Origin: Gammaproteobacteria bacterium
GTDB lineage: Bacteria; Pseudomonadota; Gammaproteobacteria; JADZEE01
Direction: 5' to 3'
NCBI GenBank assembly: GCA_020850735.1
Contig: JADZEE010000069.1
Location: forward strand, 1-64,000
DNA length: 64,000 nt
Shown here: piece by piece, positions 51,048-61,026 of the stretch
Layout of the letters: every line of letters starts with the position of its first letter
Position numbering within the stretch: the stretch's first letter is position 1
Position numbers and translations under genes: made by a program
The notes under the pieces: generated by a model
What the model saw: only the letters and a program-made list of their open reading frames with translations
Told to the model about the DNA's origin: nothing
Database searches by the model: none

Positions 51048-51775
51048 GGCTGCCCCTGACCGACGCTGAGCGCGAACTGCAGATCGCTGAAGGCCTTGCG
51101 CTTGTCCGCCGGCGATCGCAGCAGGTAGGCCGGGTGGTAGGTCACCACCACCGGCGTCCCGAGCTCGCCATAGCTGTAACGCTTGCCACGCATCCTGCCA
51201 ATCGGTGTTTGCGTCCGCAGCAGATTCTGGGCGGCCACACGGCCCACTGCAAGGATGATCTTCGGCCGCAGGAGCGCGATCTGGCGTTTCAGGTACGGCT
51301 CGCAGGAGGCAGCCTCCAGCGGCCGCGGATCGCGGTTGCCGGGCGGGCGGCACTTGAGGATGTTGGCGATGAATACCTTTTCACGGCGCAGGCCGATTGC
51401 CATCAGCATGGCGTTTAGCAGCAGACCTGCGCGACCGACGAACGGCTCGCCCTGACGATCTTCCTCCGCGCCCGGCGCCTCACCGACGATCATCCACTGC
51501 GCATCCACGGCGCCGATCCCGAACACGGTCCGGCTGCACCCGGCGCGCAGCTCGCAGAGCTGGCAGGCGGCGACCGCCCGGCGCAGCGCCCCCCAGTCCA
51601 TGGACGCGACGTCGCCCGGCGCCGGCGCGGTCGTCACGGACGGCGGTTCGTCCGGGGCCCGCGCGGGCTGACCCGCGGCGATCATTTCACCGTCAGGCGC
51701 CGGCGCGCCGGCGCGCGGCACCCAGACCTCGATGCCGAGGGCATCGAGGTAGGCGCGCCGGCGGTTCTCGTCCAT
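51044..51775 (-). CDS. Family 4 (Fe-S) uracil-DNA glycosylase
   Basis: A 243-residue DNA repair enzyme. Fe-S cysteines are in ACQLCELRAGC and later in LKCRPPGNRDP and EAASCEPYL. Catalytic motif 1 is GEAPGAEEDRQGEPFVGRAG, and the second motif is YHPAYLLRSPADKR. A variable N-terminal 60 residues precedes the domain. It removes uracil from DNA after cytosine deamination, which is relevant to a GC-rich genome. It is paired with rimI as in many proteobacteria. Confidence 0.92.
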   Translation of the reverse strand: MDENRRRAYLDALGIEVWVPRAGAPAPDGEMIAAGQPARAPDEPPSVTTAPAPGDVASMDWGALRRAVAACQLCELRAGCSRTVFGIGAVDAQWMIVGEAPGAEEDRQGEPFVGRAGLLLNAMLMAIGLRREKVFIANILKCRPPGNRDPRPLEAASCEPYLKRQIALLRPKIILAVGRVAAQNLLRTQTPIGRMRGKRYSYGELGTPVVVTYHPAYLLRSPADKRKAFSDLQFALSVGQGQP

Positions 51776-51806
51776 GGGCGTACCCGGTCGCTGGCCGCTG
51801 CCCGGT

Positions 51807-53354
51807 TCAGACGTGCTCGCTGATCTGCGGATGTTCGCGCTCCACCGGGGCGAGCACCTTGTTCAGGGCGTTCACGTAGGCTCTGGCAGACGCCTGCACG
51901 ATGTCGGTATCCGCACCGTGGCCGTTGAAGATGCGCCCGGCACTTTCCAGTCGCACGGTCACCTCGCCCTGGGCGTCAGTGCCCGAGGTGATAGCGTTGA
52001 CCGAGTACAGCTGCAGCGTGCAACCGCTTTCGATCAGCACCTCGATGGCACGGAAGGCGGCATCGACCGGACCGCCGCCGGGCGCGGAACCGGTCTGCTC
52101 GCTGCCGTCGATCGACAGGATGACACGCGCCTCGGGCGTCTCGCCGGTCTCGGACGTCACTCTCAGCGCAACGAACTTGATCCGCTCGTTCGCCTCCTCG
52201 ACCCCGGCTTCGGTCACGAGCGCCTGCAGGTCTTCGTCGAAGATCTCGTGCTTCTTGTCGGCGAGTTCCTTGAAGCGCTGGAACGCGAGATTCAGGTCTT
52301 CTTCGCGCTCGAACTCGATGCCGAGATCCTTGAGCCGGGTGCGGAACGCATTGCGCCCGGAGTGCTTGCCGAGCACGAGCCGATTGGCGTTCCAGCCGAC
52401 GTCCTGGGCACGCATGATCTCGTAGGTCTCGCGGTGTTTGAGCACGCCGTCCTGGTGAATTCCGGCCTCGTGCGCGAAGGCGTTCGCACCGACGATCGCC
52501 TTGTTCGGCTGGACGTGGAAACCGGTGATGTTCGCGACCAGGCGCGAGCAGTTCACGATCTCCTGTGTATCGATGCCCGTGTCGCACGGGAACTCGTCCT
52601 GGCGGGTCCGCACGGCCATGACGATCTCCTCGAGCGCCGCATTGCCGGCACGCTCACCGAGACCGTTGATGGTGCATTCGACCTGGCGGGCACCGCCGAG
52701 CACGGCCGCGAGCGAGTTGGCTACCGCGAGCCCCAGGTCGTTGTGACAGTGCGCGGAAAAAACCGCCTTGTCGGCATTGGGGATGCGCTCGATGAGGCCA
52801 CGAAACAGCTCGTTGATCTTGTGCGGCAGGGTGTAACCGACGGTGTCGGGAATGTTGATCGTGCTCGCCCCCGCGGCGATGACCGCCTCGAATACCCGGC
52901 ACAGGAAGTCGGGGTCGCTGCGGATTGCGTCTTCGGCCGAGAACTCGACGTCGTCGGTGTGATTGCGGGCGCGCCGCACGGCGTTCACAGCCTGTTCGAG
53001 CACTTCCTCGGGCCGCAGGTTGAGCTTGCGCTCCATGTGTATGGGCGATGTCGCGATGAACGTGTGAATACGGGCGCGGGCGGCGTTGCGCAGCGCCTCG
53101 GCGCAGCGGTCGATGTCCTCGGGCCGGGTACGCGCGAGACCGCAGACCGTGCTCTCGGTGACTGCCTCCGCCACCGCCTTGACGGCCTCGAAATCGCCGG
53201 GGCTGGCGACGGGGAATCCGGCCTCGATGACGTCGACGCGCATGCGTTCGAGGCTCTTGGCGATCCGCAGCTTCTCCTCGCGCGTCATCGAGGCGCCGGG
53301 GCTCTGCTCACCGTCGCGAAGTGTGGTGTCGAATACGACGAGTCTGTCTTTCAT
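51807..53354 (-). CDS. leuA: 2-isopropylmalate synthase
   Basis: A 515-residue enzyme, first committed step of leucine synthesis. The [12 protein letters not shown] motif (9-20), [27 protein letters not shown] and the metal-binding HCHNDLG are clear; the C-terminal LeuA allosteric domain (from about 390) is complete, so feedback inhibition by leucine is expected. ATG at 53354 has GGAG upstream. The 268-base gap to pssA carries a promoter and a Leu-rich leader ORF, so transcription is probably also attenuated by leucine. Confidence 0.96.
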   Translation of the reverse strand: MKDRLVVFDTTLRDGEQSPGASMTREEKLRIAKSLERMRVDVIEAGFPVASPGDFEAVKAVAEAVTESTVCGLARTRPEDIDRCAEALRNAARARIHTFIATSPIHMERKLNLRPEEVLEQAVNAVRRARNHTDDVEFSAEDAIRSDPDFLCRVFEAVIAAGASTINIPDTVGYTLPHKINELFRGLIERIPNADKAVFSAHCHNDLGLAVANSLAAVLGGARQVECTINGLGERAGNAALEEIVMAVRTRQDEFPCDTGIDTQEIVNCSRLVANITGFHVQPNKAIVGANAFAHEAGIHQDGVLKHRETYEIMRAQDVGWNANRLVLGKHSGRNAFRTRLKDLGIEFEREEDLNLAFQRFKELADKKHEIFDEDLQALVTEAGVEEANERIKFVALRVTSETGETPEARVILSIDGSEQTGSAPGGGPVDAAFRAIEVLIESGCTLQLYSVNAITSGTDAQGEVTVRLESAGRIFNGHGADTDIVQASARAYVNALNKVLAPVEREHPQISEHV

Positions 53355-53361
53355 GCCTGCT

Positions 53362-53393
53362 CTCCACGGGACGACGCCAGGATGGAGTCGCCC
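53362..53393 (-). promoter_or_regulatory. Competing hairpins over the leuA ribosome-binding site
   Basis: Two interleaved inverted repeats lie just upstream of leuA on the minus strand. GGGCGAC (53393-53387) can pair with GTCGTCCC (53375-53368, one bulge), while CTCCA (53387-53383) can pair with TGGAG (53366-53362), which contains the leuA GGAG. The two cannot form together, so a switch between exposed and hidden ribosome-binding site is possible. Stems are short and this is inference. Confidence 0.3.
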
Positions 53394-53456
53394 TGCAATG
53401 ACACTGGTTTGAATGTTCGCGCGTTTGCCCTCGCCAGGGATGTCTGCGTGTATGCC

Positions 53457-53522
53457 CTACACGGGCAGCAGCAGAGAGCGCAGGCGCAGCAGACCGTGGC
53501 CGCTCGAGCGGCAGGGGATCAT
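53457..53522 (-). CDS. Putative leu leader peptide
   Basis: A 21-codon ORF (ATG at 53522, TAG at 53459-53457) between the leuA promoter and leuA. Six of residues 11-19 are Leu, all CTG (11, 12, 14, 17-19), the hallmark of a leucine attenuator leader; the peptide begins MIPCRSSGHG. An in-frame ATG at 53546 would add eight residues. Neither start has a strong ribosome-binding site. No U-tract terminator follows, so attenuation could be Rho-dependent or translational. Confidence 0.6.
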   Translation of the reverse strand: MIPCRSSGHGLLRLRSLLLPV

Positions 53523-53572
53523 CGGGCTGTACGCGGCTGGAGGCATGGTCGGTGTCGTCACTCGAGCGCTGA

Positions 53573-53601
53573 AATATAGCGGGCGCCCGGTGCGATTTCA
53601 A
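53573..53601 (-). promoter_or_regulatory. Sigma-70 promoter of leuA
   Basis: On the minus strand TTGAAA (53601-53596) and TATATT (53578-53573) are separated by exactly 17 bases. Each hexamer differs from consensus at only one or two positions, the best match of this kind seen in the window. Transcription would begin near 53566, about 44 bases before the leader ATG at 53522. Confidence 0.7.
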
Positions 53602-53621
53602 CTTTCGGATCCCGCCGCGAT

Positions 53622-54404
53622 TCACCGATCATCGGCTTCAGGGGCCGGCGTACTGCGGCGTAGCTGGCGGCGGCGGCGGCGCTCCAGCGCCGTCGTGACC
53701 GGGCCGTAACAGGCATACAGGGAGAACCCCGAGAACAGCACCAGTGCCGGATGGAGCGAGACGAACACGAACGCGAGCACGATCGTGAGGATGGTGACGA
53801 ACGGCACGCGGCCACGCAGATCGAGATCCTTGAAGCTGTGATAACGGATGTTGCTCACCATCAGCAATGCCACCGTCACCGTCAGCACCGTGACCGCCAG
53901 AGCGAGCGAGGCGTTGCGTACCACTTCCAGGCTCGTGCCCAACCACACCGTACCGGCCAGCACTGCGGCGGCCGCGGGGCTCGGCAATCCCTGGAAGTAA
54001 CGCTTGTCTGCGCTGCCGACCTGGGTGTTGAAGCGTGCCAGCCGCAACGCGGCAGCGGCCGTGAACACGAACGCGGCCAGCCAGCCGATCTTGCCGAGCG
54101 CCTGCAGCATCCACTGGTAGACGACCAGCGCGGGCGCCAATCCGAAGGCAATCATGTCCGAGAGACTGTCGTACTCGGCTCCGAACGCGCTCTGCGTGTT
54201 GGTCATGCGGGCGATGCGCCCGTCCATGCCGTCCAGCACCATGGCGACGAAAATCGCTATGGCGGCGGGCTCGAAGCGCGAGTTCATCGCCGCGACGATG
54301 GCATAGAACCCGGCAAACAGGGCCGCGGTGGTGAACAGGTTCGGCAGCAGGAAAATACCCCTGCGGCGTTTGCGCCCCTGTTCCTGTGTCGTCAGTTCCG
54401 GCAT
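53622..54404 (-). CDS. pssA: CDP-diacylglycerol-serine O-phosphatidyltransferase
   Basis: A 260-residue integral membrane enzyme that makes phosphatidylserine, precursor of phosphatidylethanolamine. The CDP-alcohol phosphotransferase signature is exact: DGMDGRIAR, then the spaced G-xxx-D-xxx-D ending in GAEYDSLSD (about 58-83). Six to eight helices follow, with KRYFQGLPSPAAAA typical of bacterial type II PssA. It sits between ilvC and leuA, as in many gamma- and betaproteobacteria. The first 128 bases upstream hold no recognisable gene, then comes a repeat. Confidence 0.94.
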   Translation of the reverse strand: MPELTTQEQGRKRRRGIFLLPNLFTTAALFAGFYAIVAAMNSRFEPAAIAIFVAMVLDGMDGRIARMTNTQSAFGAEYDSLSDMIAFGLAPALVVYQWMLQALGKIGWLAAFVFTAAAALRLARFNTQVGSADKRYFQGLPSPAAAAVLAGTVWLGTSLEVVRNASLALAVTVLTVTVALLMVSNIRYHSFKDLDLRGRVPFVTILTIVLAFVFVSLHPALVLFSGFSLYACYGPVTTALERRRRRQLRRSTPAPEADDR

Positions 54405-54532
54405 CGCCCGTCCAGGCCCGGGACTCCGGGCATTGCCGCGCCATTTTGAACCAACGACGGCCCCGGCACACCCCGGCCCGCGGGCCGGCGCACGAACCGC
54501 CGGGGCAGCGCCGGTCCTGCCCGTGCTCAGAT

Positions 54533-54709
54533 CTCGTGAAACATTCGCCCGTCGCAGCGAGACGGTTCCCGGGCGTTCCTCGCAAGGCGCGGGGGGGCAC
54601 AAAATCGCGCGTGCAGCGGGCCTGCGGAAACGATTCCGAGGGTCCCCGCAACGCCGCCAGAGGCGTCCAGGGGCCGTCGCACCAGGCGCGGTGATGGTTT
54701 CACGAACTC

Positions 54710-54712
<3 letters not shown>
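54533..54712. repeat. 180 bp stop-codon-associated repeat, copy A (ilvC 3' end)
   Basis: This stretch aligns without gaps to 62609-62788 with about 24 mismatches in 181 columns by hand (about 87% identity). The ends are imperfect inverted repeats: plus-strand left end CTCGTGAAACAT, and right end, read on the minus strand, TTCGTGAAACCAT. The right end includes the TCA complement of the ilvC TGA stop. The interior shares GGAAACGATTCC and CCAGGGGCCGTCGCA. The 128 bases to its left (54405-54532) show no gene or repeat. It could be a MITE-like element or a structured 3' RNA. Confidence 0.8.
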
Positions 54713-56267
<1,555 letters not shown>

Positions 56268-56268
<1 letters not shown>

Positions 56269-57986
56269 CACGCCAGCTCGCGGGTGGGAGCGAGGTACAT
56301 CTCGTGCTGTCCCTTGCCGGCCTCGATCATCGGGTAGACGTTCTCCGTCTGATCGGTGATGAAGTCCATCAGCACCAGACGATCCTTCATCGCCAGGACC
56401 TCGTCCAGTGCCGCGCGCACATCCGTCGCTTTTTCGATGCGCATGCCCACATGGCCGAAGCTCTCGGCGAGCCGCACGAAATCCGGCAGCGCATCCATGT
56501 AGGAATGGGAATAGCGGCGGTCGTAGAAGAACTCCTGCCACTGTCGCACCATCCCCATGTAACGATTGTTGAGGTTGATGATCTTGATGGGCAGGTCGTA
56601 CTGCAGCGCGGTCGAGAGCTCCTGGATGCACATCACCAGGCTCGCCTCGCCGGTCACGCAGCACACGATTTCCTCCGGGCAGCCGAGCTGCACTCCGATC
56701 GCCGCCGGCAGACCGAAGCCCATGGTGCCCAGCCCGCCGGAGTTGATCCAGCGGCGCGGCCGGTCGAAATGGTAGTACTGCGCCGCCCACATCTGGTGCT
56801 GGCCGACGTCCGAGGTTATGCAGGCGTTGCCGGCGGTCGCTTCGTACAGCTGCTCGATGACGTACTGCGGCTTGATGATGTCGCCCGAACGCGCGTAAGC
56901 CAGGCAGTTCACGGCCTGCCACTTGCGAATCTGCTGCCACCAGGGATCGGTGTCACGGTCGACCGGCGCGACGCCGGCGGCCCTGAGCACCTCGAGGAGC
57001 TGGTCCAGCACGGTGCCCACCGCACCGACGATGGGAACGTCCACGGGCACGTTCTTGGCGATCGAGGACGGATCGATGTCGATATGAATGATGCGCGCCT
57101 CCGGGCAGAACTGCTCGAGATTGCCGGTGACGCGATCGTCGAAGCGGGCTCCAATCGCGATGAGGACGTCGCAATGGTGCATCGCCATGTTCGCTTCGTA
57201 GGTGCCGTGCATGCCGAGCATGCCGACGAACTGAGGATCGGTCGCCGGGTATGCGCCGAGTCCCATCAGGGTGTTGGTGACCGGGAAGCCGAGCAGGCGC
57301 GCGAACTCGGTCAGCTGCCGGGAGGCGTTGTCGAGTATGGCGCCGCCGCCACTGTAGATCATCGGCCGGCGCGCATCCTGCAGGAGCTGCGCGGCCTTTC
57401 TGATCTGGCCGGGATGACCGCGGGTGGTCGGCCGGTAGCTGCGGATCTCCACACTGGCGGGATACTCGTACTCGGCCACGTCGGCGGTGACGTCCTTGGG
57501 GATGTCCACGAGCACCGGGCCGGGCCGGCCGCTGGTGGCGATGTAGAACGCCTTCTTGATCGCCTCGGCCAGATCGCCCACGTCGTTCACCAGGATGCTG
57601 TGCTTGACGCACGGGCGGGTGACGCCGATGGCGTCCACCTCCTGGAAAGCGTCGTTGCCGATCAAATGCCTGGGCACCTGGCCGGAGAACACGACCAGCG
57701 GTATGGAATCCATGTAGGCGGTGGCGATGCCGGTCAGCGCGTTCGTGACGCCGGGACCCGAGGTGACCAGCACGACACCGGGGCGGCCGGTGGCCCGGGC
57801 ATAGCCGTCGGCGGCGTGCGCGGCGCCCTGCTCGTGACGCGTGAGAACGTGCTTGACGGCGTCCTGTTTGAACAACGCGTCGTAGATGTGGAGCACGGCG
57901 CCGCCGGGATAACCGAACAGGTACTCCACACCCTCGTCTTTGAGCGCCTCGACGAAAATCTCGGCACCGCGCAGTTTCTTGCTCAC
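56268..57986 (-). CDS. ilvI: Acetolactate synthase large (catalytic) subunit
   Basis: A 572-residue thiamine-diphosphate enzyme. The catalytic Glu is in LTRHEQGAAHAADGYAR; LVTSGPGVTNALTG, the FAD-region GLGAYPATDPQFVGMLGMHG, and the ThDP-binding GEASLVMCIQELSTA and NLNNRYMGMVRQWQ segments are clear. The ThDP motif has Gly-Glu-Ala where Gly-Asp-Gly/Ala is usual, so that Glu for Asp substitution deserves checking. GTG at 57986 fits the family start; GTG at 57995 is an alternative. First gene of ilvI-ilvN-ilvC. Confidence 0.95.
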
Positions 57987-58050
57987 GTCGTTCACCGCTG
58001 TCGGATGACGCGCCGGGCGGAAGTGTCCGGCCACACAGGGAAAGCGGCTA

Positions 58051-58079
58051 AACGTACTGAGATTCAAATATCAGGTCAA
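58051..58079 (-). promoter_or_regulatory. Candidate sigma-70 promoter of ilvI-ilvN-ilvC
   Basis: TTGACC (58079-58074, minus strand) and a weak -10 TACGTT (58056-58051) are 17 bases apart. A leader of about 58 bases would follow. No branched-chain-codon-rich leader peptide is visible in it, in contrast to leuA. Confidence 0.4.
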
Positions 58080-58142
58080 GCAAACCGGGGCGGGCGGGCA
58101 AATGCGTCCGGCCGCAGCGCGACCGGGCCGGCGACTCCGTCG

Positions 58143-58172
58143 CTGACGCACCGCCGGACCGTGGTCTATAGT
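58143..58172 (+). promoter_or_regulatory. Candidate sigma-70 promoter giving a near-leaderless DUF4124 mRNA
   Basis: CTGACG (58143-58148), 18 bases, then TATAGT (58167-58172). The expected start point, about 7 bases after the -10, falls at 58179, two bases before the ATG at 58181. If used, the message would have almost no 5' leader, consistent with the absence of any ribosome-binding site. Confidence 0.4.
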
Positions 58173-58180
58173 GGACGACC

Positions 58181-58651
58181 ATGAACGTACGAACTCACCG
58201 CGCCCCGGGCAGGCTGCCCGCACGCCTGCTGCTGGTCGCCTTCCTCGCCGCAGCCGGCGGCGTCGACGCCGCGTACAAGTGGCTCGACGACCAGGGTAAT
58301 GTTCACTACACCCAGAGCCCGCCGCCCGATCGGCCGGCCGAGGCGCTCGAGCTGCCGCCGCCCCCGCGCAACGCCGCCGACGCGCAGGAACGCCTGCGCC
58401 GTCAGGTCCAGCAATCCGATGCCTACCTGCGCGAACGCGAGCAACAGGCGCGGGCCGACGCAAAGCTCGAGCAGGAAGCGGCCCAGACCCGGGAAAAGTG
58501 CGAATGGGCACGCCGCAATCTCGAGCAGCTGCAGAGCGTGCAGCGCGTGTACGCCACCGACGCGCAGGGCAACCGCATGCGCGTGCCGGAGGAGCAGCGC
58601 CAAGCGCAGCTCGAGGCGGCGCGCAAGCAGATCGAGGAATTCTGCCAATAG
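58181..58651 (+). CDS. DUF4124 domain exported protein
   Basis: A 156-residue exported protein. A signal peptide (RLLLVAFLAAAGGVDA) leads directly into the DUF4124 motif AAYKWLDDQGNVHYTQSPPP (about 30-49). The rest is a charged helical region (QERLRRQVQQSDAYLRER) with two cysteines (EKCEWA and the penultimate FCQ). DUF4124 proteins are common in gammaproteobacteria without assigned function. There is no ribosome-binding site, and a promoter directly abuts the ATG. Confidence 0.85.
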   Translation: MNVRTHRAPGRLPARLLLVAFLAAAGGVDAAYKWLDDQGNVHYTQSPPPDRPAEALELPPPPRNAADAQERLRRQVQQSDAYLREREQQARADAKLEQEAAQTREKCEWARRNLEQLQSVQRVYATDAQGNRMRVPEEQRQAQLEAARKQIEEFCQ

Positions 58652-58744
58652 CGGCCCGGGACGCGGGATCGCCCGCGTTGCGGCCTATCGGGTAGAATCG
58701 CCCGGCCCGCCCGGGGGCGCCGACGATACGCTTGCTCCACGTCC

Positions 58745-60451
58745 ATGCGACTGTCCCGCTTTCTCGTCCCGACGCTGCGCGAGCCGCCGGCCGATGCCGA
58801 TGTCGTCAGCCACCGGCTGATGCTGCGCGCCGGCATGATCCGCCAGATCGCCGCCGGCGTTTACACCTGGCTGCCACTCGGCCTGCGCGTGCTGCGCAAG
58901 GTCGAAGCCATCGTGCGCGAGGAAATGGATCGCGCCGGTGCCCAGGAAGTGCTGATGCCGGGTGTCATCCCTGCGGAGCTGTGGCAGGAATCGCAGCGCT
59001 GGGACGCCTACGGACCGGAGCTGCTGCGCCTGCAGGACCGCCACAGCCGCGCGTTCTGCCTGGGCCCGACCCACGAGGAAGTCATCTGCGATCTGGCCCG
59101 CCGGGAGATCCGCAGCTATCGCCAGCTGCCGGCGAACTTCTACCAGATCCAGACCAAGTTCCGCGACGAGGTGCGACCGCGTTTCGGTGTCATGCGCGCG
59201 CGCGAATTCATCATGAAGGACGCCTATTCGTTCCACCTCGACGAAGCGTCGCTGGCGGCGACCTATGCACAGATGTACGCCGCGTATTCGCGCATCTTCA
59301 CGCGCCTCGGGCTCGCTTTCCGTGCCGTGCGCGCCGATACCGGCAACATCGGCGGCAGCCAGTCCCACGAATTCCACGTCCTCGCCGCCTCGGGCGAGGA
59401 TCGCATCGTGTTCAGTGACGCCAGTGACTATGCCGCCAACATCGAGCTCGCCGCGGCGCTCCCGCCCGCGGCGACCAGACCCGCGGCGACGATCGCGCTC
59501 GCCGGCGTGGACACGCCCGGGCAGCACAGCATCGAGGAGGTCAGCCGGTTTCTCGGCGTCCCGGCGCAGCAATGTGCCAAGACGCTGATCGTGGAGGGCG
59601 CGGACGGGACGCTCGTGGCGCTGGTCCTGCGCGGCGACCACGAACTGAACGCCGTGAAGGCACAGGGCCTGGCGCCGGTGGCTGCCCCCCTGCGGATGGC
59701 GGGCGCGGATCAGATCCGCGCGGCCGTCGGCTGCGGTCCGGGCTCGATCGGACCGGTCGGGCTGCGGATCCCCGTCATCGCCGATCACGCCGCCGCGGCG
59801 ATGGCCGATTTCGTCTGCGGCGCGAACAGCGACGACCGCCATCTGACGGGCGTGAGCTGGGGGCGCGATCTGCCCGAGCCGGTGCACGCGGATCTGCGCA
59901 ACGTCGTCCCGGGTGATCCGAGCCCCGACGGCGAGGGTCGCCTCGACGTGATGCGGGGCATTGAGGTCGGACACATCTTCCAGCTCGGGACCAAATACAG
60001 CCGCGCCATGAACGCGACCTGTCTGGACGAGCACGGCAAGGCCGTGGACCTGGTCATGGGCTGCTACGGCATCGGCGTCACCCGCGTGGTCGCGGCAGCC
60101 ATCGAGCAGCACCACGACGAGCGCGGAATCGTCTGGCCCGCGGCGATCGCGCCGTTCACGGTGGCGATCGCGCCGGTGAACATGCACCGCTCGAGCGCGG
60201 TGGCCGACGCGGCCGAATCCCTGTACGACGCCCTCCGGGACGCCGGCGTGGAGGTTTTGCTGGACGATCGGGGCGAGCGGCCGGGTGTCATGTTCAAGGA
60301 TCTGGAGCTCATCGGCATACCCTATCGCGTCACCGTCGGTGAACGCGGACTCGCGGCCGGCACGGTGGAGCTCAGCGACCGTCGCAGCGCCACGACGGTC
60401 GCGGTGACCGTCGCCGACGTCGCCGATCACCTGCGTCGCGCGCTCGGCTGA
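58745..60451 (+). CDS. proS: Prolyl-tRNA synthetase (bacterial type with editing domain)
   Basis: A 568-residue class II aminoacyl-tRNA synthetase. Motif 1 ([18 protein letters not shown]), the [15 protein letters not shown] loop, motif 2 ([22 protein letters not shown]) and motif 3 ([17 protein letters not shown]) are complete. The INS editing domain lies at about 235-390, with [26 protein letters not shown]. The anticodon domain ends the protein. A -10-like TAGAAT at 58693 lies 47 bases upstream, without a clear -35. Confidence 0.97.
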   Translation: MRLSRFLVPTLREPPADADVVSHRLMLRAGMIRQIAAGVYTWLPLGLRVLRKVEAIVREEMDRAGAQEVLMPGVIPAELWQESQRWDAYGPELLRLQDRHSRAFCLGPTHEEVICDLARREIRSYRQLPANFYQIQTKFRDEVRPRFGVMRAREFIMKDAYSFHLDEASLAATYAQMYAAYSRIFTRLGLAFRAVRADTGNIGGSQSHEFHVLAASGEDRIVFSDASDYAANIELAAALPPAATRPAATIALAGVDTPGQHSIEEVSRFLGVPAQQCAKTLIVEGADGTLVALVLRGDHELNAVKAQGLAPVAAPLRMAGADQIRAAVGCGPGSIGPVGLRIPVIADHAAAAMADFVCGANSDDRHLTGVSWGRDLPEPVHADLRNVVPGDPSPDGEGRLDVMRGIEVGHIFQLGTKYSRAMNATCLDEHGKAVDLVMGCYGIGVTRVVAAAIEQHHDERGIVWPAAIAPFTVAIAPVNMHRSSAVADAAESLYDALRDAGVEVLLDDRGERPGVMFKDLELIGIPYRVTVGERGLAAGTVELSDRRSATTVAVTVADVADHLRRALG

Positions 60452-60461
60452 AACACGCCGT

Positions 60462-60734
60462 TCAGCACACCCGGAAATCGGCGCACGTCACGGCGTCGGT
60501 GGCCGGGACGCACTCGACGGCGTGCACCCGCGCCCCCGGCGGCCCCGTGTGCAGCCACCGGCGCAGGCGCCGCAGCGCGTCCGGCGGACCGTCCGCCCGC
60601 ACCTCGACGCGTCCGTCCGGGAGATTACGAACCCAGCCCACCAGCCCGAGCGAGCATGCAAGCGTCCGGGTGGCCGCCCGGAACGACACGCCCTGCACCC
60701 GCCCGGACACCAGACAATGCATGCCTGCGGCCAT
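60462..60734 (-). CDS. acyP: Acylphosphatase
   Basis: A 90-residue acylphosphatase. The phosphate-binding loop and catalytic Arg are in SGRVQGVSFRAAT (Arg19), and catalytic Asn37 in VGWVRNLPDGRVEV. Typical length and the RADGPPDALRRLRRWLHTGP segment confirm it. Relative to most homologues a C-terminal pair of Cys (AVTCADFRVC) replaces the usual FEIR ending. It converges on proS with 10 bases between stops. The 292-base gap upstream to the next gene holds no feature I can support. Confidence 0.92.
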   Translation of the reverse strand: MAAGMHCLVSGRVQGVSFRAATRTLACSLGLVGWVRNLPDGRVEVRADGPPDALRRLRRWLHTGPPGARVHAVECVPATDAVTCADFRVC

Positions 60735-61026
60735 GACCACAGTGTAACGGCGGGTGCACGCCGGCGACTGTCGCCAGCAGGCAACGCTCCCGCCCCGCGG
60801 CATACCCGAGCCGGCTCGGCGCCGATTCCAGACCATCACCCCGGCGACCTTGCCGCACAGCGAGTTGCGCCGATCCCGGGCGTGCGGCACGGCGGCGGTT
60901 GCGCCGCCGGCGCCGATGGGCCGGTTCTTGCATCGACCCCTGACTCGCGGCAGCCGGATGGGACTCATTCGCGTCGCCGGCAAGTACAATGGTCACGACT
61001 TCGAGATCCCCCGGAGCGGGCAAGCG

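Noticed and set aside
57987-58050. Attenuator leader peptide before ilvI
   Set aside because: No short ORF rich in Leu, Val or Ile codons was found in the predicted leader, in contrast to leuA.
60820-60850. GATTCCAGACCATCACC, similar to pieces of the repeat
   Set aside because: The order and spacing of the pieces differ from the repeat and there is no adjacent stop codon; treated as coincidence.
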